Position numbers and translations under genes: made by a program
NCBI RefSeq assembly: GCF_965227365.1
Contig: NZ_OZ245754.1
Coordinates: 1,612,001 to 1,676,000 of the forward strand
Direction of reading: 5' to 3'
DNA length: 64,000 nt
Source: Hwanghaeella sp965227365
GTDB lineage: Bacteria; Pseudomonadota; Alphaproteobacteria; UBA8366; Aestuariispiraceae
Part shown: positions 23,371 to 31,980 of the stretch, piece after piece
Numbering within the stretch: the stretch's first letter is position 1
Layout: the number at the start of each line of letters is the position of its first letter
Notes under the pieces: generated by a model
Database searches by the model: none
What the model saw: the letters and a program-made list of their open reading frames with translations, nothing else
What the model was told of the DNA's origin: nothing

Positions 23371-25887
23371 ATGGATATTGTTCTGATCACCACGATTATC
23401 GCGTCCTTCTTCCTGGTGATCGGGGCGGCGGAGCCCTTGGCGGCGCGTTTGAAACTGCCCTACAGCGTGATCCTCGCGGTGCTGGGCATCCTGATCGGCG
23501 CCGGTGCGGCCTTTTTTCTGCGCACGGAATTGACCGATGCGCTGAACCCTGTGGCGGAAGCCATCCTGGGCCTGCCGATCCGATCCAACGTCTTCCTGTA
23601 TGTCTTCCTGCCGACCTTGCTGTTCCAGGCCACGCTGGGCATGGACCTGCGCCGGATGGTGGACGACTGGGTGCCCATCCTGGTGCTTGCGGTCGTCGCC
23701 GTCGTCGTCGCGACCCTATCGGTGGGCTTCGCCCTGGCCGCGACCAGCGTGATGCCGTTGGTCGCCTGTCTGCTGGTCGGCGCGATCGTATCGACCACGG
23801 ACCCCTCGGCGGTCATCTCGATTTTCCGGTCTCTCTCCGCGCCGCGAAGGCTGGCCCGCATCATCGAAGGGGAAAGCCTGCTGAATGACGCGGCGGCTAT
23901 TGCCCTGTTCGGCCTGTTCATGGGCTTCGTCATGCTGGGCATACCGGACCCGACCTTCCTGGATGCGCTGACCCGCTTTCCGCTGCTGATCCTGGGCGGG
24001 GTCGTGACCGGCTGGGCGATGGCGCGCGCGGCGATCTGGGTCATGGCGATGTTCTTCCGCTATGAGCACGCGCAGATCTCGATCTCGGTCGCGTTGCCCT
24101 ATCTGGCCTATATCGTGGCGGAGCAAAGCGTCGGCGCGTCCGGCGTGATTGCCGTCGTCGTCGCCGGCCTGACCTTGAACCTCTCCGGGCCCGGCCGCCT
24201 GTCGCCGCAAAGCTGGGCCGCCCTGCGCGAGATTTGGGACATGCTGGCCCATTGGGCCGGCGCGCTGATCTTCATTCTCGCCGCGCTGTTGATACCGCGC
24301 CTGCTGGAAGAGGTCCGGCTGACGGAAATCCTGCTGGTCGGCGTCGTCGTCCTTGCCGCGTTTTTCGCCCGTGCCGTCATCCTGTACGGCGTGCTGCCGC
24401 TGTTGACCGTCATGCGCGTTTCCCCGGCGGTCGAGCGGCCCTACCGGGCGGCGATCCTGTGGGGCGGGTTGCGCGGCGCCGTCACCCTGGCCCTGGCGCT
24501 GGCCGTGACCGAAAGCTTCCGCGTGCCGGTCGAGGTGAAGCGCCTGGTCGGCATCCTGGCCACGGGCTTTACGCTGTTCACCCTGATCGTTCAGGGGACG
24601 ACCCTGCGGTCGGTCGTGCGCTGGCTCGGCCTGGATCAATTGTCGCCGCTGGACGTGGCGCTCTCCAAGCAGGTCGTCGCCGTCGCGCTTCAGACCGTGC
24701 GCGAGGACATGGCCAAGACGACGGAGAATTACGAACTCTCGCGCGAGATCGTCCGCGCCGAAGCCAAACGCTTTGCCGAAAGGCTGGACGAGGCGGTCGC
24801 GGAGGCGGAGAAGAGCACGGAAATCCTGGACCGGGACCGGGTCACCCTGGGCCTGATCGCGCTGGCCGGGGCGGAACGCGACCTGATCATCGCCAGGGCG
24901 CGGGAACACAAACTGCCGTCGCGCTTGACCCAGAAACTGCTTGCCGACGCGGACCGGTTGATCGAAGGCGCGCGGGCCGGCGGGCGGCTGGGCTATCGCC
25001 GGGCGGCGCGGCGCAATATCGGCTATGGCAAGCGGTTCAGGATCGCCGTGATGCTGCACAACATGGTGGGCCTGACGGCGCCGCTGGCCCGGCTGACCGC
25101 CGACCGGTTCGAAGTGCTGCTGTCCCGCCGGTTGATCCTGCGGGACCTCACCGGCTTCATCGACGGCAGGATCCGGCGCATCCACGGGCGCCGGGTGGCG
25201 GACCTGCTGCGCGACCTTCTGGCGCGGCGGCTGGAAACCGTCGAGACGGCGCTGGAAGGATTGAAGCTGCAATATCCCGGTTATGCGGAGGAACTGGAGC
25301 ATCGCTTCATTCGCCGCACCGCCCTGCGGCTTGAGGAGCGGGAATACGAGGCAATGCGCGCCGACGGGTTGATCGGGTCCGAATTGCATACCTCGCTGAG
25401 CCAGGAGATCGGCAGCCGGGCGGGTGAGGTGGAAGGCCGCCCGCGTTTGGATGTGGCGCTGCAGGGCAAGGACCTGGTGCTGCAATTCCCCTTGTTCGCG
25501 GACCTGGACGAAAAGGCGATCAAGCGGCTCTGCAAGGCGCTGTCGACACGCTATGTGAATGCGGAAGAGACGATCATCGCCAAGGATTCCACGGTGAAGA
25601 GCGTCTATTTCATCGCGTCCGGCGCGGTCGAGTTGTTCAGTGCGGGGCCGCCGATCCGGCTGGGCCGCGGCGAGATGTTCGGCCAGATGGCCCTGCTGAT
25701 GCCGCGTCAGCGGCGGATCGAGGTGAAGGCGATCGCCCCCACGACCCTGTTGGTGCTGGACGAGGCGGATTTCCGGCGCCTGTTGGAAAAGAGCCCGACC
25801 ATGCGGCAGGTGGTGCGCGCCAGCGCCGAAAAGCGGGGCATCGCACCCGCCCGGCTGATCCCGCTGCTGCCGCCCGATAAGGATTGA
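23371..25887 (+). CDS. CPA1-family Na+/H+ antiporter with C-terminal cyclic-nucleotide-binding-like domain
   Basis: 838 residues. Residues 1-~415 hold about 12 transmembrane helices, with the CPA1 acidic core in STTDPSAVISIFRSL and GESLLNDAAAIALFGLF and a conserved Arg region in LWGGLRGAVTLALALAV. A long cytosolic helical region (~430-690) follows. The C-terminal ~130 residues form a cNMP/Crp-type beta-roll: FPLFADLDEKAIKRLCKAL, then VYFIASGAVELFSAG and GRGEMFGQMALLMPRQRR. The family exchanges Na+ or K+ for H+, and the C-terminal domain suggests allosteric control by a nucleotide. It is divergent from the ion channel. Confidence 0.9.
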   Translation: MDIVLITTIIASFFLVIGAAEPLAARLKLPYSVILAVLGILIGAGAAFFLRTELTDALNPVAEAILGLPIRSNVFLYVFLPTLLFQATLGMDLRRMVDDWVPILVLAVVAVVVATLSVGFALAATSVMPLVACLLVGAIVSTTDPSAVISIFRSLSAPRRLARIIEGESLLNDAAAIALFGLFMGFVMLGIPDPTFLDALTRFPLLILGGVVTGWAMARAAIWVMAMFFRYEHAQISISVALPYLAYIVAEQSVGASGVIAVVVAGLTLNLSGPGRLSPQSWAALREIWDMLAHWAGALIFILAALLIPRLLEEVRLTEILLVGVVVLAAFFARAVILYGVLPLLTVMRVSPAVERPYRAAILWGGLRGAVTLALALAVTESFRVPVEVKRLVGILATGFTLFTLIVQGTTLRSVVRWLGLDQLSPLDVALSKQVVAVALQTVREDMAKTTENYELSREIVRAEAKRFAERLDEAVAEAEKSTEILDRDRVTLGLIALAGAERDLIIARAREHKLPSRLTQKLLADADRLIEGARAGGRLGYRRAARRNIGYGKRFRIAVMLHNMVGLTAPLARLTADRFEVLLSRRLILRDLTGFIDGRIRRIHGRRVADLLRDLLARRLETVETALEGLKLQYPGYAEELEHRFIRRTALRLEEREYEAMRADGLIGSELHTSLSQEIGSRAGEVEGRPRLDVALQGKDLVLQFPLFADLDEKAIKRLCKALSTRYVNAEETIIAKDSTVKSVYFIASGAVELFSAGPPIRLGRGEMFGQMALLMPRQRRIEVKAIAPTTLLVLDEADFRRLLEKSPTMRQVVRASAEKRGIAPARLIPLLPPDKD

Positions 25888-25927
25888 AAGGGGGCGGATA
25901 TCACGACCTAGGCCGCAACCACCACAT

Positions 25928-25948
25928 GCCCCGCCGAGGGGGGCGTTT
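25928..25948 (+). terminator. Possible terminator after the antiporter gene
   Basis: GCCCC (25928-25932) can pair with GGGGC (25940-25944), followed by GTTT. The stem is short and the T-tract weak. Confidence 0.35.
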
Positions 25949-26048
25949 AAGGCAGGTCCAATTATCTAAAATTTGATAACAAGGGAATATTAGGTATCAT
26001 TGATTTAAAGGACTCCCTTCCGGACGACTGTTGGACAAGGAGATGTTC

Positions 26049-26879
26049 GTGGAGACAGTGTGCTGGGGTTGCTGTCGAATTCGGTGTGGTGACACCAACA
26101 GCCTTTCGCTGCAAGTCGTCCTTGCGCCAATCATAGCTCTGCTTCTGATCGCATTGGCCTGTTCCGCACGGGCCGAGGAAATCAAGATCACCACGGGTGA
26201 GTGGGAACCTTTTTTGTCGGAAAAATACAAGAATGGCGGCGTCATTCTGGACATTGTCAAAGAAGCGTTCAATCGCAAGGGGATCGACGTAAAGTACAAA
26301 TTCCTTCCTTGGGCCCGCGCCGTCAAATTCGTTGACGACGGTACTTGGGACGCGATGGCGGTCACCGGATCGCGTCACTCCGATAAAGGCATCGAACATC
26401 TCTACAGCGATCCGGTCTATGTAGGGACGGATGTCATCTTTCACAGAAAGGAATTCCGCCTGAACTGGCGGCATTTCCCGGACCTGCACGGCTTGGCGTT
26501 CGGCACCGTTCTCTCATACGACTACAGCGATGAATTCCGCCAAGCGGTCGCCGAGGGCAGCGTACGGTCGGTTCTGGCTCCTGAGGCCCATCTGCTGTTC
26601 CCGATGCTCGCTGCCAAGCGTTTTGATGTCTTCATCATGGATAAACGCGCCGGTATGTACACTTACAACACCCAGTACCGAGATGTGCTGGGGGATGTCA
26701 TCACCTATTCTCCAAGGCCGCTCTCGACGCTGGCTTATTCCATGCGGTTTTCGGGAAAGGTGCCCGGAAACAAACGGTTCTTGTCAATTTTCAATGAAAG
26801 TCTTCGGGAAATGCACGAAGACGGGACCGTCGAGAGGCTTTACGAGCAGTTCGAGAACGGCGCTTATCACGGCACTTGA
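26049..26879 (+). CDS. Extracellular solute-binding protein, SBP_bac_3 type
   Basis: About 276 residues. The GTG at 26049 has AAGGAG six bases upstream, while ATG 26043 and TTG 26031 are alternatives. A hydrophobic export segment (VVLAPIIALLLIALACSARA) ends near the predicted mature start EEIKITTGEWEPF. The body is a type II periplasmic-binding fold with WARAVKFVDDGTWDAMAVTG and a C-terminal ESLREMHEDGTVERLYEQF block. Proteins of this kind bind polar amino acids or act as sensors. No ABC permease or ATPase is adjacent, so it may be an orphan sensor-like binding protein. Confidence 0.78.
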   Translation: METVCWGCCRIRCGDTNSLSLQVVLAPIIALLLIALACSARAEEIKITTGEWEPFLSEKYKNGGVILDIVKEAFNRKGIDVKYKFLPWARAVKFVDDGTWDAMAVTGSRHSDKGIEHLYSDPVYVGTDVIFHRKEFRLNWRHFPDLHGLAFGTVLSYDYSDEFRQAVAEGSVRSVLAPEAHLLFPMLAAKRFDVFIMDKRAGMYTYNTQYRDVLGDVITYSPRPLSTLAYSMRFSGKVPGNKRFLSIFNESLREMHEDGTVERLYEQFENGAYHGT

Positions 26880-27154
26880 TCAGCCACCGTCAGTTGTCCG
26901 CCAAGACGATCTTTTCCAGCGCGAGTCCGCTGTTGCCCGAATAAAGTAGATGGACTTAGTCATGATGTCGATTATGTATTTGATAGCAGTGCTTTAGCGC
27001 GACAAGCCCGTCCGATCACGAGTGCGGGTTCGTAGATTGTCTAGGTCTGTCGAGGGAAGCGCAGAAGTCTTAATCCAAGAATTTGGGCTATTCAGGGTCC
27101 TTATCTTAAAATTATTGTTGTGTTGTAATAACTGAAAATAATAACAGCTAATGA

Positions 27155-28522
27155 TTGTTGGGCGCATTCCCGGCGGTGGGTGCGACCTATGATTTCACCG
27201 CTATAGCGATGAAGAATGGCGCTGCGGCCGACACCGGGGGCATCTTCTCTCGTTTAGGCGGAGTAACATTGAACAACAATGGTGAAGTCGTCTTCGTCGG
27301 ACAAATCCAAGGGGATGGCATCGATAGTTCCAACGATTTCGGTATCTTCAAGAGTAATGGTGCGAGCACAAGCGTCGTTGCGCGTGAAGGTGAGGCCGTC
27401 GGTGGTACCGGGACCACTCTCGCGGCATCCCCCTTTGGAGATTTTGGTGGAGCCTCATTGAACGATAACGGAGAGGTGACGTTTCTGTCGCGTTTGAATG
27501 GGGCTGGCGTGAATTCCTCCAATGATCTCGGTGTTTTCAAGGCCGACGGTAACGGATTGGAACTGGTCGCGCGTACGGGTGATAGTGCTCCAGGAACCGG
27601 GGCGGTATTCTCCGACTTTGATGGCTTGAACATTGATGGTCGTGGGGATGTAACGTATCTCGGCAAATTCGATGGCGGCGGCGTCGCCCCGGGTGCCAGC
27701 GGAATTTTCAAGAGTTCGGGTTCCGGTTCCAACGCCGTCGCCGTAGCAGGCGAGGCCACAGGCAGTGCCGGCGAAGTTTTCCTAGGTTTCAGTACGCCTT
27801 CCGCGAATGAAAGTGGCGGTGTTGCATTCAGAGGCGATCTGGCCGCGGGCGGAACCCTCTCCGATCATGGCATATTCAGGAGCAACGGCGGTGCAACAAG
27901 CGAGGTGGTGCGTAGTGGTGAAAGTGCCCCGGGTACCGGATCGGTATTCTCCGGCTTTGGCGGCACCCCGTCCCTGAACGACAACGGCGATGTCGCGTTT
28001 TCCAGCTTTCTGCAAGGAGCAGGGGTTGGGATATTGGACAATCAGGCGATATATAGGACCGATGGCGACGACCTGACATTGCTCGCTAGGACAGGTCAGC
28101 AAGCGAGTGGAACGAACCTCAATTTCTTGGATTTTGGCGCGCCGTCGCTGAACAATAATGGTGACGTCGCATTCTTCGCTTCTCTGAACGACAGCGCGTA
28201 TTCACAGCCATCGGTTTCGGGCATTTTTGTCAGTGTGAACGACGAAATCGATCTCGTGCTGCGTCAGGGTGATATGTTGGATGTGGGGGGCGGAGACTTG
28301 CGCGAAGTCTCCCGGTTCTTTTTCCTCCTAAACGCGTTCAACGATCAAGGCGCCCTTGCGCTCAGTATCTTTTTCGCTGATGGCAGCAACGGATTATTTC
28401 TCGCTTCGCGTTCGACACCTTTGCTTTCGGGATTTGCGGCACCTGTTCCTTTGCCAGCGGCGCTGCCTCTTTTCATCGTTGCCTTGGGGGCATTCGGTTT
28501 CCTGAAATCGCGCAGGAAGTGA
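27155..28522 (+). CDS. NxxGxxAF tandem-repeat protein with VPLPA-CTERM sorting signal, 5'-truncated
   Basis: 455 residues in the open frame from a TTG at 27155; a TGA immediately precedes it. The frame opens as LLGAFPAVGATYDFTAIA, which looks like only the end of a signal peptide, so the normal export signal seems lost or frameshifted. The body is seven or so ~55-residue repeats marked by NNNGEVVF, NDNGEVTF, DGRGDVTY, NESGGVAF, NDNGDVAF and NNNGDVAF. The C-terminus has VPLPAALPLF, a hydrophobic helix and SRRK, the VPLPA form of PEP-CTERM sorting. It is likely a surface or exopolysaccharide-associated protein if exported. Confidence 0.75.
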   Translation: MLGAFPAVGATYDFTAIAMKNGAAADTGGIFSRLGGVTLNNNGEVVFVGQIQGDGIDSSNDFGIFKSNGASTSVVAREGEAVGGTGTTLAASPFGDFGGASLNDNGEVTFLSRLNGAGVNSSNDLGVFKADGNGLELVARTGDSAPGTGAVFSDFDGLNIDGRGDVTYLGKFDGGGVAPGASGIFKSSGSGSNAVAVAGEATGSAGEVFLGFSTPSANESGGVAFRGDLAAGGTLSDHGIFRSNGGATSEVVRSGESAPGTGSVFSGFGGTPSLNDNGDVAFSSFLQGAGVGILDNQAIYRTDGDDLTLLARTGQQASGTNLNFLDFGAPSLNNNGDVAFFASLNDSAYSQPSVSGIFVSVNDEIDLVLRQGDMLDVGGGDLREVSRFFFLLNAFNDQGALALSIFFADGSNGLFLASRSTPLLSGFAAPVPLPAALPLFIVALGAFGFLKSRRK

Positions 28523-28540
28523 TTGCCCGCCGGCCCCGTT

Positions 28541-30196
28541 TCAGTCCGCCACCACGATCGCTTCCGGCGCGGGTTTGCCGAGGATCAGGTCCGACGCCTT
28601 TTCCGCGATCATGATGACGCCGGCGTTCAGATTGGCGCTGACCATCATCGGCATGATCGAGGCGTCGACGACGCGCAGACCTTCCAAGCCATGGACCCGC
28701 AGGTGATCGTCGACCACCGTCGTCTTGTTCTCCGCCGGGCCCATGCGGCAGGTGCCGGCCGGGTGGAAGGTGGTGGTGCCGCGGCCTTTCACAGATTCAA
28801 GTAATTCATCATCGCTGACGACGTCCCTGCCCGGGAACAGCTCCTCCTGGAAATAGGGCGCCATCGGTTCGCTGTGCATCACGCGGCGCGCCAGTTTCAT
28901 GCCGGCGAGCAGCACGCGCCGGTCGGATTCCTCCTCCAGATAATTCGGCTGGATGATCGGCTTGTCGAACGGGTCGGCGGATTTCAGCTTCACATAGCCG
29001 GAACTGTCCGGCCGTTGCTGCCAGGTGGCGATGGACATGCCGGGGAACTTGTCCAAAGTCGCCTGGCGTCCCATCGCATAGCTGGCGGGCGCGAAGGTCA
29101 GTTGCACGTCGCTGTTGGCGACCTTCGGGTCGGACCGCCAGAAGGCATAGACCTGGGTCGCGGGAACGGAGAGCACGCCGGGCTTGCCCAAAACCCATCG
29201 CGCAACCTGGGGAATGAGGCCGATCCCCTGGGCGTCCTGGTTGAAGGTGCGGACATTCTTCACCTTGGCGCTGAAGCGCGGCGCATAATGGTCGCGCAGA
29301 TTCATGCCGACGGAAGGCAGGGCGTGGGCCAGCGGAATGCCCATTTCGTCAAGGTGCTTCGGATCGCCGATGCCCGACAGCAGCATCAGCTGCGGCGAGT
29401 TGATGACGCCGCCCGACAGGATGACTTCCCGGTTCGCGCCGACCTCGCGCGGGGATCCGCCGCGGCCGCCCTTGGAATAGCGCACGCCCATGACCTTCCT
29501 GCCTTCCAGGATCAGGCCGGTGGCATGGGCCTCGGTGATTACGGTCAGGTTCGGGCGCGACTTGGCGGGTTTCAGGAAGGCACGGGCGGTGGACATGCGG
29601 CGGCGCTTGTGGATGGTGCGCTGGGTATAGCTGACGCCTTCCTGATGGCGGCCGTTATAGTCGTCCGTCTTCGGAATGCCCTGCGAGACGCAGCCTTCGA
29701 TGAAGGCGTCGCACAGTTCGTGTTTCCAATCCGTGTCGGTGACGACCAGCGGACCCTTGTCGCCGCGGAAGGTCTCCTCGCCCCGGAAGGCGGTACCGTC
29801 GCCGTTCAGTTTGGTTTCGGCGCGCTTGAAATAGGGCAGGACATCGGCATAGCCCCAGCCGCGATTCCCGAACTGGGCCCAGGTGTTGTAATCCTCCCGG
29901 TTGCCGCGGGTATAGACATTGCCGTTGATCGAGCTGGACCCGCCCAGCGTCTTGCCGCGGGGGACGGGGATGGCGCGGCCGCCGGTCCATTCCGACGGTT
30001 CTGTTTCGTAGCGCCAGTTCAGCGTCTTGTGATCCATCAGCTTCATGAAGCCGGTGGGGATGTGGATATAGGGGTTCCAGTCCGGCGGTCCGGCTTCCAG
30101 CAGGCAGACCGTATGCTTGCCGTCCTCGCTCAATCGGTTGGCAAGCACGCAGCCGGCGGAACCGGCGCCCACGATGACGTAATCGAACCTATCCAC
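28541..30196 (-). CDS. GMC-family FAD-dependent oxidoreductase (choline-dehydrogenase-like)
   Basis: 551 residues. The FAD Rossmann motif is DYVIVGAGSAGCVLANRLSE. GMC signatures are PRGKTLGGSSSINGNVYTRG and SGGVINSPQLMLLSGIG, with a C-terminal catalytic region TFHPAGTCRMG then VSANLNAGVIMIAEK. The group oxidises alcohols such as choline, glucose or polyethylene glycol. No betaine-aldehyde dehydrogenase or transporter accompanies it, so choline is not specifically supported. It is convergent with the repeat protein at 27155. Confidence 0.9.
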   Translation of the reverse strand: MDRFDYVIVGAGSAGCVLANRLSEDGKHTVCLLEAGPPDWNPYIHIPTGFMKLMDHKTLNWRYETEPSEWTGGRAIPVPRGKTLGGSSSINGNVYTRGNREDYNTWAQFGNRGWGYADVLPYFKRAETKLNGDGTAFRGEETFRGDKGPLVVTDTDWKHELCDAFIEGCVSQGIPKTDDYNGRHQEGVSYTQRTIHKRRRMSTARAFLKPAKSRPNLTVITEAHATGLILEGRKVMGVRYSKGGRGGSPREVGANREVILSGGVINSPQLMLLSGIGDPKHLDEMGIPLAHALPSVGMNLRDHYAPRFSAKVKNVRTFNQDAQGIGLIPQVARWVLGKPGVLSVPATQVYAFWRSDPKVANSDVQLTFAPASYAMGRQATLDKFPGMSIATWQQRPDSSGYVKLKSADPFDKPIIQPNYLEEESDRRVLLAGMKLARRVMHSEPMAPYFQEELFPGRDVVSDDELLESVKGRGTTTFHPAGTCRMGPAENKTTVVDDHLRVHGLEGLRVVDASIMPMMVSANLNAGVIMIAEKASDLILGKPAPEAIVVAD

Positions 30197-30373
30197 GCGT
30201 TTTCCTCATTCCCGGATGCAGGGCCTTCATCTTGTCGTTTGCCGCGAGGCCCCTTCGCCGGAAACGTTAGGGGAGGGGCCCGGGAATGGGAACCGGGAAC
30301 AGGCCTCTTCCCGGTCAAAGCTGCTTTCAGGCCGGTGATGGAATACGGGCGCGAGGCTTCGGAAGACGGTTCG

Positions 30374-31750
30374 TCAGGACTCCGCCTCGATCACCGCCTC
30401 CGCGGCGCGCAGGCCCGACATATAGGCGCCATGGGTGGTGCCCGCGTAATCGAAGATCGTGTGCTCGCCGGCCAGGAACAGACAGTCCTCCACCGCCCGC
30501 GCCAGGCCGTCGTAATCCGACCGGCTGTTGCCGGGGCGGGGATAGGCATAGGCGCCCAGCGAATAGGGATCGGTCGCCCAATGGGTCGCCAGGACCTGCG
30601 TCGGCGTACCGACATCGTCGCCCCAGACCTGGCGCAGTACGTCCAATCCGTCCTCGGTCATTTCCGCATCCGTCATCTTGTCGGCGACCGGCGCATAGGC
30701 GCCGACGCTGAGGCCCAGCAGGATGTTTTCGTCCGAGAAGGTTCGGTAGTTCAGCCAGTAGTTCCAGCGGCCCTTGGGTTCGGTGACGATACCGAAATAC
30801 TGGGTCTCGACATCCCAGAACGGTTCGTCGAATTTCAGGGCGAGCTTGGTGACGCTGCCGAAGCCGAGCCGGTCGATGGATTGCCGATAGCGCTGCGGCA
30901 GGGGTGGGTCGAAGGCGATCTTTTCCGCCTTCAGCACGCCGAGCGGCACGGTGCAGATACAGTAATCGGCCTCGAACGTGCCCTTGTCGGTCTCCACCGC
31001 GACGCCGTCGCCCTTTTCATAGGAGACTTCCGTGACCGTGTGGGAGAGGCGGATGTCCAGATCCACGGCCAGCGGACCCAGGATCTTGTCGTAGCCTGTG
31101 GTGACTACGACGTCCGGCGTGTCGAAGGCCTTGTCCGCGTTGAACAGAATGGCGGAGAGGTCCTCGATCGGCCCGCCCTTGGAGAACTCGGTCCAGGCGG
31201 AAAAGGCCCACATCACCCGCGGATCGTCCAGCAGGTCGCTGTCATAGGCGCGGATCGCCTTCAGCAGGGATCTGGGGTCGTTGCGTTCGAAGGTCTCGTC
31301 GATATGCTCGACGACGCTTTCCCAGCCGTCGCTCATCTCTTCGTAATCGTCTTCGCCGAATTCATCCCCATTGGCGTGGAAATAGACGGCGTTCTCGTCG
31401 TCGGTCACGACATACTCGGCCCCGACCGCGTCCGCCAATTGGCGCGAGGGATTGGCCTGTTCCGGGCCGTGGATCCAGCCGGCGCCGACCTCGAATGGCG
31501 CGCCCATCGACCAATCGGTCAGCAGCCGGCCGCCGATATGCGGCTTGCCCTCCAGCACGATGACTTCCGCCCCCTGGTTCTTCAGCGACCGGGCCGCGCC
31601 GAGACCGGCGATGCCCGCGCCGATGACGATGACCTGCGTGCCTTCCAGGGCCTGGGCCCGGGCCCGCCCGAACGGCGTCGCCGCCAGGGCGCCGGTGGCG
31701 GCGAGGAACATCAGACCGGCATCTCGCCGCGTGAAGGTGCGTGCAGTCAT
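30374..31750 (-). CDS. Flavin-dependent monoamine oxidase family protein, Tat-exported
   Basis: 458 residues from the ATG at 31750 (AAAGGA upstream); the frame extends to 31897 without a good site. The N-terminus TFTRRDAGLMFLAATGALAA is a twin-arginine-type signal ending near ARAQA. The FAD motif follows as QVIVIGAGIAGLGAARSL. The GGRLLTDW segment and the C-terminal CLFLAGEHTIFDYAGTTHGAY are conserved in amine oxidases. It probably oxidises an amine in the periplasm. It lies next to the GMC gene on the same strand with 177 bp between. Confidence 0.88.
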   Translation of the reverse strand: MTARTFTRRDAGLMFLAATGALAATPFGRARAQALEGTQVIVIGAGIAGLGAARSLKNQGAEVIVLEGKPHIGGRLLTDWSMGAPFEVGAGWIHGPEQANPSRQLADAVGAEYVVTDDENAVYFHANGDEFGEDDYEEMSDGWESVVEHIDETFERNDPRSLLKAIRAYDSDLLDDPRVMWAFSAWTEFSKGGPIEDLSAILFNADKAFDTPDVVVTTGYDKILGPLAVDLDIRLSHTVTEVSYEKGDGVAVETDKGTFEADYCICTVPLGVLKAEKIAFDPPLPQRYRQSIDRLGFGSVTKLALKFDEPFWDVETQYFGIVTEPKGRWNYWLNYRTFSDENILLGLSVGAYAPVADKMTDAEMTEDGLDVLRQVWGDDVGTPTQVLATHWATDPYSLGAYAYPRPGNSRSDYDGLARAVEDCLFLAGEHTIFDYAGTTHGAYMSGLRAAEAVIEAES

Positions 31751-31980
31751 CTCTGATCCTTTGTCGTCAATCCATGGCCCCTGCAAAAGAGGGCGGAGAA
31801 CACTTGGTCCACCATCATTACCCGGCTTTGTCCGGACGCCAAAGCATTCTCGCATCGTCCTTGGCCGGGCGCGGCGCAAAACGTCCTGAAGCTGCATTCT
31901 GTACGGATCAAAATCCGAGGATTATAATTGTCTAATCGACGGTGCCGGCCAAGGTTCGACTTCCCTGGGGAGGACGTCAG

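Noticed and set aside
23716..25485. 589-codon minus-strand open frame
   Set aside because: Antisense to the antiporter; rich in Gln, Arg, His and Asp as is typical of shadow frames.
28874..31756. 960-codon plus-strand open frame
   Set aside because: Antisense to the GMC oxidoreductase and the amine oxidase; no domain or ribosome-binding site supports it.
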